Below are positions 51,721 to 59,364 of a stretch of DNA of 59,364 nucleotides, piece by piece; position 1 is the first letter of the stretch, and every line of letters begins with the position of its first letter. The notes beneath the pieces were generated by a model. The model was given only the letters and a program-made list of their open reading frames with translations, had not been told where the DNA came from and did not search any database. The stretch is from the NCBI RefSeq assembly GCF_006265165.1, contig NZ_VDCH01000014.1, positions 1 to 59,364 of the forward strand, read 5' to 3'. Position numbers and translations under genes: made by a program. This DNA comes from Chlorobaculum thiosulfatiphilum. GTDB lineage: Bacteria; Bacteroidota; Chlorobiia; Chlorobiales; Chlorobiaceae.

Positions 51721-53436
51721 ATGCCGTCACTGGACTGGATTGGCAAGAAGGCTGTCGTCAACCATCACATGGAGGTTCCGTTTCACCTGTTGCGGTGCAA
51801 CGGGGAGCTGTCGGCGGGCGAACCGGAGAGCGGGAACCTGCTTGTTCAGGGTGACAACCTGGTCGCCCTGAAGGCCCTGTTGCCGCATTACGCCGGTCAG
51901 GTCAAGTGTATTTATATCGATCCGCCGTATAACACGGGGGTTGACGAGCGGGATGAAAGTGGGAAACGAAGCGGCTGGATTTATAATGACAACGTCAGCA
52001 GCCCTGAGATCAGGGACTGGCTTTTCCGGGTTGTCGGGCCGGAAGCCGAAGACCTGTCGCGCCATGACAAGTGGTTGTGCATGATGTATCCGCGTCTTGT
52101 CATGCTGCATCAGTTTCTTAGGGAAGACGGAGTGATTTTTGCCAGTATCGATGAGGTGGAGTTCGGCAACCTGCGATTGCTTTTCGACGAAATTTTCGGC
52201 ATTTCGAACCGGGTCGGGACGATCATCTGGGACAACGCGACTGACAACAACCCGACGAATATTGCGCTCGAACACGAATACATTTTCTGCTATGCCAAAA
52301 ACAAAGCCAACCTTCCTTCGGTCTGGAAGTCCCAGAATCTGGCCGTGAAAGAGAAGTTGCTTGAAATCGGCAATGATTTCGTCACGCGCTATCCAGACCA
52401 GAGAAAGCGGCAGGAAGCCTATTCGAAATGGTTCCGGGACAATAAGCAGTATTTGTGGCCGTTTGACCGATACAAATACATTGATGATGAAGGTGTTTAC
52501 ACCGGTAGTCAAAGTGTGCACAACCCCGGCAAGGAAGGTTATCGTTATGATGTACCTCATCCGGTTACGGGAATGCCTTGTAAACAGCCATTGATGGGTT
52601 ATCGTTTTCCGCCTGAAACCATGAAAAGGCTATTGGATGAAGGGCGAGTTATCTTTGGCGAAAACGAAACCAAACTGATCGAACTGAAGGTGTACGTCAA
52701 GGATTATAGAGCCAAGCTTGCCAGCCTTTTCACGCTCGATGGTCGGGTCGGAACGAATGAAATCAAGGAGATTCTTCACCATGACAGGCGACCGTTCGAT
52801 TTCCCGAAGCCGACAGCACTTATCGAAGAGTTGCTGAGTTTCACGACATCAGGCGACGATCTTATTTTGGATTCATTTGCAGGTTCTGGAACCACCGGCC
52901 ATGCGATCATGAAGCTGAACAAAGCAGATGGTCAAAAACGGCGTTTCATTCTTGTCGAAATGAAAGAGAAGATCGCCCGTGACATTACCGCCGAGCGACT
53001 CAGGCGAGTGAGCGAGGGATATTTGAATGCAAAGAAGGAGAGCGTTGGCGGACTCGGCGGCGGGTTCAGGTATTGCGAGCTTGGGGAGGCGTTGTTCGAT
53101 GCGGGTGGGTTTATCAACCGGAACGTTTCGTTCAGGGAGCTTGCGCAGCACATCTTTTTTATCGCAACCGGCCAGCCGCTTCCGGCTGAATCCGAACTGA
53201 CAACGCCGCTTGTCGGCATCTCGAACGGCACGGCGGTCTATCTGCTTTACAACGGCATTCTTGGCGATGCTTCGGATGATGGCGGCAACGTGCTGACGCG
53301 GGAGGTGCTTTCGCGGCTGCCCGCGCACGAGGGGCTGAAAATCGTTTACGGCAACGGATGCCTGCTCAGCCCGATGCGGCTCGCGAGCGAGAACATCGTG
53401 TTCAGGCAGATTCCTTACGAGGTGAGGCAATCATGA
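51721..53436 (+). CDS. Type III restriction-modification DNA methyltransferase (Mod)
   Basis: 571 residues. The adenine-methyltransferase motif IV is DPPYNTGVDERDE (near residue 68) and motif I DSFAGSGTTGHA (near 380), the order of beta-class N6/N4 enzymes. The region between, with the variable middle, is the likely target-recognition domain. Downstream the Res subunit overlaps as ATGA. The pair would methylate one strand of an asymmetric site and cut unmethylated DNA; the recognition site is not readable from sequence. Confidence 0.9.
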   Translation: MPSLDWIGKKAVVNHHMEVPFHLLRCNGELSAGEPESGNLLVQGDNLVALKALLPHYAGQVKCIYIDPPYNTGVDERDESGKRSGWIYNDNVSSPEIRDWLFRVVGPEAEDLSRHDKWLCMMYPRLVMLHQFLREDGVIFASIDEVEFGNLRLLFDEIFGISNRVGTIIWDNATDNNPTNIALEHEYIFCYAKNKANLPSVWKSQNLAVKEKLLEIGNDFVTRYPDQRKRQEAYSKWFRDNKQYLWPFDRYKYIDDEGVYTGSQSVHNPGKEGYRYDVPHPVTGMPCKQPLMGYRFPPETMKRLLDEGRVIFGENETKLIELKVYVKDYRAKLASLFTLDGRVGTNEIKEILHHDRRPFDFPKPTALIEELLSFTTSGDDLILDSFAGSGTTGHAIMKLNKADGQKRRFILVEMKEKIARDITAERLRRVSEGYLNAKKESVGGLGGGFRYCELGEALFDAGGFINRNVSFRELAQHIFFIATGQPLPAESELTTPLVGISNGTAVYLLYNGILGDASDDGGNVLTREVLSRLPAHEGLKIVYGNGCLLSPMRLASENIVFRQIPYEVRQS

Positions 53437-56042
53437 TGACCCTCAAGGATTACCAGCGGCGCTCGCTCGATACGCTGAGCGACTATTTCGTAGCCTGCCA
53501 GCAACACGAGAACGTCGATACGGCGTTTTACAGCGTCACGCGCCAGTCGCTCGGTTTCGGAATTCCGTATCGGGAAGTAACGGAACTGCCGGGCGTGCCC
53601 TATGTCTGCCTGCGCATTCCGACCGGCGGCGGCAAAACGATCGTCGCGGCGCACTCGGTCGGCACTGCGGCGAAGGATTTGCTGCACACCGACGCCCCGG
53701 TGGTGCTCTGGCTCGTGCCATCCAGTGTCATCAGGGAACAGACGCTCAAGGCGCTGAGGAATCGCAAGCACCCCTACCGGCAGGCGCTCGAAGCGGCGCT
53801 GCCCTCGGTCGAAGTGCTCTCGATTCAGGAGGCGCTGGTCGTCAGCCGCCCGACGGTTGCCGGGAACGCGACCATTATCGTCTCGACCATGCAGGCGTTT
53901 CGGGTGGACGATACCGAAGGGCGCAAGGTCTATGAGCAGTCGGGGGCGCTGATGGATCACTTCACCGCGCTCGATCCGGCGCTTGCGAGCCAGCTCGCCT
54001 GCTACGACAACTGCCAGCCGGTGCAGTCCTTCGCCAATCTCCTCAAAATGCACCATCCGGTGGTGATCGTCGATGAGGCGCACAACGCCCGCACGTCGCT
54101 CTCGTTCGAGACGCTCGCGCGGTTCAGCCCCTCCTGTATCATCGAGTTCACGGCGACGCCCGCCGCTGAAAACAATGCGAGCAACGTGCTCTGTTCGGTT
54201 TCCGCCGCCGAGCTGAAGGCCGACCATATGATAAAAATGCCGATACGGCTCGAAACCCGTCCGAACTGGAAGGAGTTGCTCGCCGACGCCATTGCGCTCA
54301 GGCAGCACCTCGAACAGGAGGCAGCGCTGGAGCGGCAGGTTACGGGCGAGTATATCCGCCCGATCATGCTCGTGCAGGCGCAGCCGAAAAGCCAGACGCA
54401 CGAAACGCTGACGGTCGAGGTGGTGGAGCGTTGCCTGATCGAGGATTTCGATATTCCCGAAGAAGAGATACGGCGCGCAACCGGCGCAGACCGGGAGATC
54501 GACGGGATTGATCTTGCCGATCCCAAGTGCGTGGTGCGCTACATCATTACGGTGCAGGCGTTGCGCGAGGGGTGGGATTGCCCGTTCGCCTATGTGCTCA
54601 GTTCCGTGGCTGAAATGCGCTCATCGACGGCGGTCGAGCAGATTCTTGGCCGGGTGATGCGTCTGCCGGGGGCGAGGCGGAAGATGCGCGACGATCTGAA
54701 CATGGCGTACGCTTTTTCGGCTTCGGCGGATTTCGTCGATGCGGCGCGGGCGTTGCAGGACGCGCTCGTGCAGAACGGCTTCAACCGCCAGGAGGCCAAG
54801 GAGTTGATCGCGAGTATGCCGACGAACGAACAGGGGCGCTTCGATCTCTTCTTCGAGACGCGCGAAGTGGTCGGCGAAGCTCCGAAGCTGGAGCTGTTGC
54901 CTGAGATCGTCCGCAAGAAAGTGTCGTTCGATCCCGAAGCCAAAGCGCTCATCTTCACCGGCGAGATGGATGACCGCGAAATGAAGGCGTTGCAGGAGTG
55001 TTTCGACTCCTCCGAGGCCAAAGCCGGGGTTGAGACGATCTGCCGGAACTCCCGGCGATACCTCAAAAAGCAGGCGGCCACTCCGGCGGAGCGCTTCGAG
55101 CCGTTTGCGGTGCCGGTACTCGCCATCCGGCAGGGCGAGCTGTTCGAGCCGTTCGAGGAGACCCATTTTCATGAGGTGCCGCTGCGGCTGTCGAAATGCT
55201 TGCCGGAATTGAGTGAAAATGAGTATTCGGCAAAGCGCTTCGACGGCAAGCTTGCCGAGATCGACATTTCCAGTCGCGGGCAGTTGTCGGTGCGATTCGT
55301 CGATACGCTGCACCAGCAATTGAGCCTGCTCCTTGACGAGGGGCGGCAATCGGTCGCGCAACTGGTTAACTGGATCGACAAGAATCTTCCGAATCGGCAG
55401 GATATTTTCCCCTCCGAGAGCGGGCCGTATCTGACCGGCGTCATTCACTACCTCATCGACCAGCGCGGCTTCACGCTTGCCCAACTGATCGGCGACAAGT
55501 ACACGCTTCGGCAGAAAATCGCCGAAAAGATCGATGCCCTGCGCAAGCGCCAGTGGTTACAGTCGTACCAGACATTCCTGCTGCCGGAGTGCGCAACGCC
55601 TCTCGTCGTGACGCCGGAGGCCTGTTTTGTGTTCAAACCGCACGAGTATCCCTACAATACACGCTATCAGGGAGCGCACCTGTTCAGCAAGCACTACTAT
55701 CACGAAATCGGCGCGATGAACGGCGAGGAGGAGCGGTGCGCGGTGTTTCTCGACCGGATGGCGGAGGTGGAGTTCTGGGCGCGGAACATCGAACGCCGAC
55801 CGTTGCACTCCTTCTGGTTGCAGACCGCCACGGACAAATTCTACCCCGATTTCGTCTGCAAACTCAAGGATGGCCGCTATCTCGTGGTGGAGTACAAATC
55901 GGAAAAGGCTTGGAGCGATGACGATTCAACCGAGAAACGCGACCTCGGAGAGCTGTGGGCGAAACGAAGCGGCGGCGCGTGTCTGTTCGTCATGCCCAAA
56001 GGACTCGATTTCGCGGCTATCGAGAAGGCGGTGAACGCTTAA
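53433..56042 (+). CDS. Type III restriction endonuclease (Res)
   Basis: 869 residues from the ATG overlapping the Mod stop. SF2 helicase motifs are visible: Walker A PTGGGKT, DEAH (VIVDEAHNA), TATPA, and the C-terminal helicase motif AVEQILGRVMRLPGA. A PD-(D/E)xK-type nuclease lies at the C-terminus: FYPDFVCKLKDGRYLVVEYK. The order helicase then nuclease is that of Type III Res. The sequence looks intact, so the system should be active. Confidence 0.92.
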   Translation: MMTLKDYQRRSLDTLSDYFVACQQHENVDTAFYSVTRQSLGFGIPYREVTELPGVPYVCLRIPTGGGKTIVAAHSVGTAAKDLLHTDAPVVLWLVPSSVIREQTLKALRNRKHPYRQALEAALPSVEVLSIQEALVVSRPTVAGNATIIVSTMQAFRVDDTEGRKVYEQSGALMDHFTALDPALASQLACYDNCQPVQSFANLLKMHHPVVIVDEAHNARTSLSFETLARFSPSCIIEFTATPAAENNASNVLCSVSAAELKADHMIKMPIRLETRPNWKELLADAIALRQHLEQEAALERQVTGEYIRPIMLVQAQPKSQTHETLTVEVVERCLIEDFDIPEEEIRRATGADREIDGIDLADPKCVVRYIITVQALREGWDCPFAYVLSSVAEMRSSTAVEQILGRVMRLPGARRKMRDDLNMAYAFSASADFVDAARALQDALVQNGFNRQEAKELIASMPTNEQGRFDLFFETREVVGEAPKLELLPEIVRKKVSFDPEAKALIFTGEMDDREMKALQECFDSSEAKAGVETICRNSRRYLKKQAATPAERFEPFAVPVLAIRQGELFEPFEETHFHEVPLRLSKCLPELSENEYSAKRFDGKLAEIDISSRGQLSVRFVDTLHQQLSLLLDEGRQSVAQLVNWIDKNLPNRQDIFPSESGPYLTGVIHYLIDQRGFTLAQLIGDKYTLRQKIAEKIDALRKRQWLQSYQTFLLPECATPLVVTPEACFVFKPHEYPYNTRYQGAHLFSKHYYHEIGAMNGEEERCAVFLDRMAEVEFWARNIERRPLHSFWLQTATDKFYPDFVCKLKDGRYLVVEYKSEKAWSDDDSTEKRDLGELWAKRSGGACLFVMPKGLDFAAIEKAVNA

Positions 56043-56148
56043 CCCTGTGATGGTATGGCAGGTTCAGTTCCTGAAAAAATCTGGTTGTTCCGGATAACCC
56101 CTATCGATTACATCCCGCATATCCTGCGGCGTGGCTTCGTTACGTCGA

Positions 56149-56189
56149 GGCATTATTAAGTAATGCCGAGCCTGCGGGCGAAACCCGCA
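56149..56189. repeat. Pair of adjacent hairpins downstream of the R-M operon
   Basis: GGCATTA-ttaag-TAATGCC (56149-56167) is followed by TGCGGG-cgaaa-CCCGCA (56173-56189). Neither has a T-tract. They lie between convergent genes and may slow transcription or be a small palindromic repeat. Function unclear. Confidence 0.4.
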
Positions 56190-56209
56190 AGCGCCTCACG
56201 CTTCGCTTC

Positions 56210-57514
56210 TTATCCCGCCACGCGCTGGTATGGTTTTGCATCGATCTGTTGCGCTACTCCATTTGTCCGGGCCTGCTTTTTCCAGTTCCTCGATCCGACG
56301 AAGCGGTAGAGCCATGCCGGAATGAAGGGCTTGGCGAGCTGCTGGCGGGCCTCTTCGGGTACGGGCTTTCCGGCGGCGAATGCCGCGGCGACGCGGTCGA
56401 GCGCTTTTTTGAAGGGCGTCACCGGCCCGCCAAGTTCGGCCAGCGGTCTGCCGTGCACCAGCCCTTCGCCACCGCCGATGGTGATGCTGCCCATCCAGCG
56501 CAGTCCGGCGGCCTTCGCGAACGCCGCGCAGGAGCCGAGGGCGCTTTCGTTCTGCGTCGATTCGATGAAGCCGCAGTTGGCAATCGCGGCGAATGCGCCC
56601 TTCGGCGGCAATCCGGCGCGGCGTTCGTGAATCGTCCGCATCAGCGTGAGCACCGGCGCGGGGATGCTGTCGATGTAGAGCGGAAAGGCGAGGATGCAGA
56701 GATCAGCGTTGTCGATGGCCTCGAGCATCGCGTCGCGTTTTCGTTCGTCATGAATGGCGTGGTATATCTGGTGGGTTTCGGTCGTCAAACCCTGCCCCGC
56801 CAGCCGGTCGAGCAGATAGCCGCCCAGCGCAGCCGATGAGCTTTTCGCCATGCGCGGGCTGCCGACCAAGAGCGCGACCTTTCGAGGCGGCGTGGCGGTG
56901 GCTTCGGCGGCGATGCGCGGGAGCGTGGCCTGGCGCTGGCTCGCCGGGTTGTCGAGCTGACGCGCCAGCGCTTCGAGCTGCGACTTCAGCACCCTGTCAT
57001 CGGCATGTCGATCCACGATGCCCCAGGCGCGGCGCTTCCCATTGAAATTGATCGTGTTGCGCCAGGCGAGGTGGTTGAACAGCGCTTCCTGCATCTGGTC
57101 GGGCTGGTCGATCCATCCGGCGATCATGACGTCCGGGTAGCGGTCGTAGCGCATCCTGTGGTGCGTTTCGCCGTCAATGGTCGTGAAGAAGGGCGAGATG
57201 TTGGCGATGAAGTGGTCGAGCATCCGCTTCAGCTCCGGCGAATAGGCCCCGAAGGCGACCGGCGTCAGGAAGATCGTCAGGTCGCTCTGGATGAATTTGC
57301 GCGACAACTCGCGGTTGTCGTCGTCGATGATGCAGACGCCGGGCGTCTTCAGCCAGCAATGGAAGCAGCCCCGGCAGTGGCCGAGCGTTTTGTCGCGCAG
57401 CGCGACATGCTCCGCTTCGTAGCCTTTCGCGGCGAGATGCTTTTCGAGGATTGCTGCAATTCTGTCGCCGGTGGAGTCGCCCGCGGGCGAGCCGTCTAAA
57501 ATGAGCGCTTTCAT
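56210..57514 (-). CDS. Tandem flavodoxin-like NAD(P)H-dependent oxidoreductase
   Basis: 434 residues with two flavodoxin-fold halves. The first starts MKALILDGSPAGDSTGDRIA and has a Cys motif HCRGCFHCWLKTPG; the second begins about residue 210 (KVALLVGSPRMAKSSSAALG) with FPLYIDSIPAPVLTLMRTIH. Each half should bind FMN. Its start overlaps the TetR stop as ATGA, so the regulator and enzyme are one unit. The substrate is unknown; Fe-S or quinone reduction are possible. Confidence 0.83.
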   Translation of the reverse strand: MKALILDGSPAGDSTGDRIAAILEKHLAAKGYEAEHVALRDKTLGHCRGCFHCWLKTPGVCIIDDDNRELSRKFIQSDLTIFLTPVAFGAYSPELKRMLDHFIANISPFFTTIDGETHHRMRYDRYPDVMIAGWIDQPDQMQEALFNHLAWRNTINFNGKRRAWGIVDRHADDRVLKSQLEALARQLDNPASQRQATLPRIAAEATATPPRKVALLVGSPRMAKSSSAALGGYLLDRLAGQGLTTETHQIYHAIHDERKRDAMLEAIDNADLCILAFPLYIDSIPAPVLTLMRTIHERRAGLPPKGAFAAIANCGFIESTQNESALGSCAAFAKAAGLRWMGSITIGGGEGLVHGRPLAELGGPVTPFKKALDRVAAAFAAGKPVPEEARQQLAKPFIPAWLYRFVGSRNWKKQARTNGVAQQIDAKPYQRVAG

Positions 57515-58248
57515 AGGTTTTCTCCGTTTTTTGATCCAGGTGATGGCAGCTCCTTTGGCGGGCGGACGAATTGCCGGGCGATGGAGTCGAGTTCGAACTC
57601 GAAGAGGGCCGCGCCGTCGCCCGCGAAGGGCGGAAGTTTTCCGCTGATCTCAAGCGAGACAAGGCCGTGCACCCGGCTCCAGATGAGCACGGCGACAGCA
57701 TAAACGTTGAGCATGTCGCCGTCGGCGGTTTCGAGGAGGCCGCAAAAGCGGTCGCCGGGTGCGAGCTGCGGGCGCGGGATGCCGGTCAGATCGATCCGTC
57801 CGAGAGTGTGCAGTTCGGCGATGCAGCTTGTCAGGCCGCTGAGCGAGCGCATCATGACCGGCGTCAGCTCCTGCATGGGCGGCTGGTAGCCCGGCACCGG
57901 ATTACCGAAGATGAGCAGGTAGCGGTGCGGATGGTCGAGCGCCCAGGCGCGGTAGGCCAAGCCGGTGGCGCGGAGCCGTTCAAGCTCCCGGCCCGGTTCG
58001 GCGAAGGCGTCCCGCGCGGCGAGCTGCCGGTCGCCGAAGGAGCTGAAGGCGTCGATGATGAGCGCCGTCACGAGAGCGTCGCGGTCGGGGAAATAGTTGT
58101 AGATCGCCGGCGCAGTGATGCCAAGCTCGCGGGCGATGCCGCGAAGCGACAGCGACGAAGCGCCCGATTCGGTGATCTGCCGCCAGGCGGCCTCCTTGAT
58201 GAATTCCGGCAGATTCGCCAACTGCCTGTTTTTTGTCGGTCGTGCCAT
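57511..58248 (-). CDS. TetR family repressor
   Basis: 245 residues. The N-terminal helix-turn-helix is ESGASSLSLRGIARELGITA then IYNYFPDRDALV; the C-terminal ligand-binding part has YRAWALDHPHRYLLIFGNP and resembles the WHG-type TetR C-domain. It probably controls itself and the overlapping flavoprotein gene through the palindrome just upstream. Inducer unknown. Confidence 0.92.
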   Translation of the reverse strand: MARPTKNRQLANLPEFIKEAAWRQITESGASSLSLRGIARELGITAPAIYNYFPDRDALVTALIIDAFSSFGDRQLAARDAFAEPGRELERLRATGLAYRAWALDHPHRYLLIFGNPVPGYQPPMQELTPVMMRSLSGLTSCIAELHTLGRIDLTGIPRPQLAPGDRFCGLLETADGDMLNVYAVAVLIWSRVHGLVSLEISGKLPPFAGDGAALFEFELDSIARQFVRPPKELPSPGSKNGENL

Positions 58249-58259
58249 AGATGATTAAG

Positions 58260-58285
58260 TTTACAGTGTAAATATACTGTGTAAA
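58260..58285. promoter_or_regulatory. Palindromic operator upstream of the TetR gene
   Basis: TTTACA-g-TGTAAA (58260-58272) is a perfect 6+1+6 palindrome, and TGTAAA recurs at 58280-58285, with ACAGT/ACTGT forming a second nested repeat. It lies 12 bases upstream of the TetR start codon. Very likely the autoregulatory site. Confidence 0.6.
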
Positions 58286-58435
58286 GTTATCGCGAGCAAG
58301 TGAAAAGTTCTCGACAGACGGGTGTGATTTCGGGGCAGCCGTTGCCAGACAGCCATATTAATTACATGGCGCGGCTTGGCGTGAAGGTTTTAGCCGGTGA
58401 TTTCGAGAGAGTCGAAAAATAAGAAGGCGAGCTTG

Positions 58436-59161
58436 TCAGAGTTCGATGTACTCGCCGTTTTGCAGCGAGTAGCGGCGGAGGTGCAGCGGTTCGTTTTTGT
58501 CGAGCTGGATGGCCAGCGCGGTGGCGAAGCCGCAGATGTAGTCGAACACCGGGGTGACGCAGGTGATGGGCCGTTCATGGCCGAATGGTACGAGGAACCG
58601 GTTCATGCGATACTGCGTGGCGACGTCGAATGCGGCCAGGCCGTGTTCGAGAGGGCAGCCGCACGCCTTGATCAGCGACTCCTTGATGCTCCATATCCGG
58701 ATGAAGGCCTTGTTCTTTTCCCAGCTTGGCAGGTTTATGATGATCGCGTACTCTTCAGCGGAGAAGTATTTCCGGGCCAGCAGGTCGAGGTCATCCACCG
58801 TCCGTATTCTCTCGATGTCGATGCCCATTACTGAATGTTTAGAAAAGGCATAGACAATCTGGCGACCGGAATGGGAGAGGTTGAAGCAGATGTCGGCATT
58901 CTCGGGGAAGGCGACCGATGGCTTCCCGGATTCGGTGGCGGAGAAGCGGATACGGGAGGGGGCGATGCCAAGGGTTTCGCCGAGAAGCTGCCGGAGGAGA
59001 CCCCTGCGGAGCACGAAGTTTTGCCGGTCGTTGTCGAAGCGGAAACGATCGGCTCTCTCTTTTTCCTCATCGGTAAGGGCTCCGAACAGCTCCGCTTCCG
59101 GAATTCCGGCGATGTGTGTGTCGGTATGAATGAGGGTGATGGCCTCTTTCGAAATGATCAT
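58436..59161 (-). CDS. 4'-phosphopantetheinyl transferase (Sfp type)
   Basis: 241 residues from the ATG at 59161. The Sfp-type motifs are intact: ICFNLSHSGRQIVYAFS, VMGIDIERIRTVDD (Asp-x-Glu Mg site) and FIRIWSIKESLIKACG. It transfers the phosphopantetheine arm of CoA to carrier proteins. The Sfp type has broad substrates; the ACP encoded at 32916 is a plausible target. No other PKS/NRPS genes are present in the window. Confidence 0.9.
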   Translation of the reverse strand: MIISKEAITLIHTDTHIAGIPEAELFGALTDEEKERADRFRFDNDRQNFVLRRGLLRQLLGETLGIAPSRIRFSATESGKPSVAFPENADICFNLSHSGRQIVYAFSKHSVMGIDIERIRTVDDLDLLARKYFSAEEYAIIINLPSWEKNKAFIRIWSIKESLIKACGCPLEHGLAAFDVATQYRMNRFLVPFGHERPITCVTPVFDYICGFATALAIQLDKNEPLHLRRYSLQNGEYIEL

Positions 59162-59364
59162 CGTTACCTGTCTCTGGTTTGGCAAGGACGCCGTTCAATT
59201 TCGTGAACCTGATTCCGCGTTGCTCAATCTACGATTTTTTGATGAGCATCGTTCCCGGAACGTGATCTTGCAAGGGGAGTGTTTCCGTACGCATCCCAAG
59301 TCGGCGCAGGGTTGATTTTGTAAAACAGCATTGCAAGGGGGCGGCGCAATAGTCAGGGCATGCC

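Noticed and set aside
59186-59364. Gene at the right edge of the window
   Set aside because: The last 180 bases show no ORF with an RBS or motif; any gene would extend beyond the window.

Overview
The window looks like chromosome of a green sulfur bacterium (Chlorobi), probably close to Chlorobaculum. Evidence: a bacteriochlorophyll gene (chlorophyllide reductase subunit BchZ), a glycine dehydrogenase split into subunits, a Chlorobi-style small TPR protein, high-GC core genes and short AUGA-type overlaps between co-directional genes. The assignment is inferred from protein content, not from a database search.

Layout. Bases 1-73 are the 3' end of a 5S rRNA and its terminator. A baeRF-like gene follows, then a menaquinone-linked electron-transfer block (HdrD/NarI-like membrane Fe-S oxidoreductase, M24 peptidase, EtfB, EtfA, thioesterase) with a divergent outer-membrane barrel protein. 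A class II Fic protein, a TPR protein, a heptosyltransferase and exonuclease III lead to rpsF-ssb-rpsR-rplI. The minus strand then carries thrS-infC-rpmI-rplT-pheS. Next come a broken STAND/NB-ARC NTPase flanked by short hairpin repeats, bchZ, a family 3 glycosidase and gcvPB. The AT-rich island 26.6-29.7 kb holds two Phd antitoxin loci, one ParE toxin, an unrecognised membrane-GAF gene with a small partner, and gene remnants. A methyltransferase gene and rnc-fabF-acpP-fabG-fabD-fabH-plsX-rpmF-yceD form the lipid/ribosome block on the minus strand. tRNA-Asn, a broken GIY-YIG gene, a META lipoprotein and leuA behind a leucine-rich leader peptide follow. Then come a Zn/Mn ABC transporter, a fluoride channel with a DUF190 protein, an AT-rich RelA/SpoT-TPR gene, feoAB, a HIT protein, two lipoproteins, a two-gene Type III restriction-modification system, a TetR-controlled tandem flavoprotein and a phosphopantetheinyl transferase.

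How the genes work together. The fatty-acid genes form one minus-strand run in which rpmF/yceD precede plsX-fabHDG-acpP-fabF; the phosphopantetheinyl transferase at the far end could supply holo-ACP. EtfAB plus the membrane Fe-S protein should pass flavin-derived electrons to the quinone pool. The accessory genes (Fic, STAND NTPase, GAF pair, toxin-antitoxin loci, RelA-TPR, Type III R-M) look like conflict or defence genes placed between housekeeping operons.

Most notable signals: (1) a RelA/SpoT synthetase domain fused to a TPR region in an AT-rich insert, preceded by a strong-SD 8-codon ORF and a terminator; (2) a STAND NTPase cut by an in-frame TGA; (3) a two-gene 2TM-GAF plus small-protein operon; (4) a leucine attenuator before leuA; (5) a frameshifted Phd antitoxin still upstream of an intact ParE.
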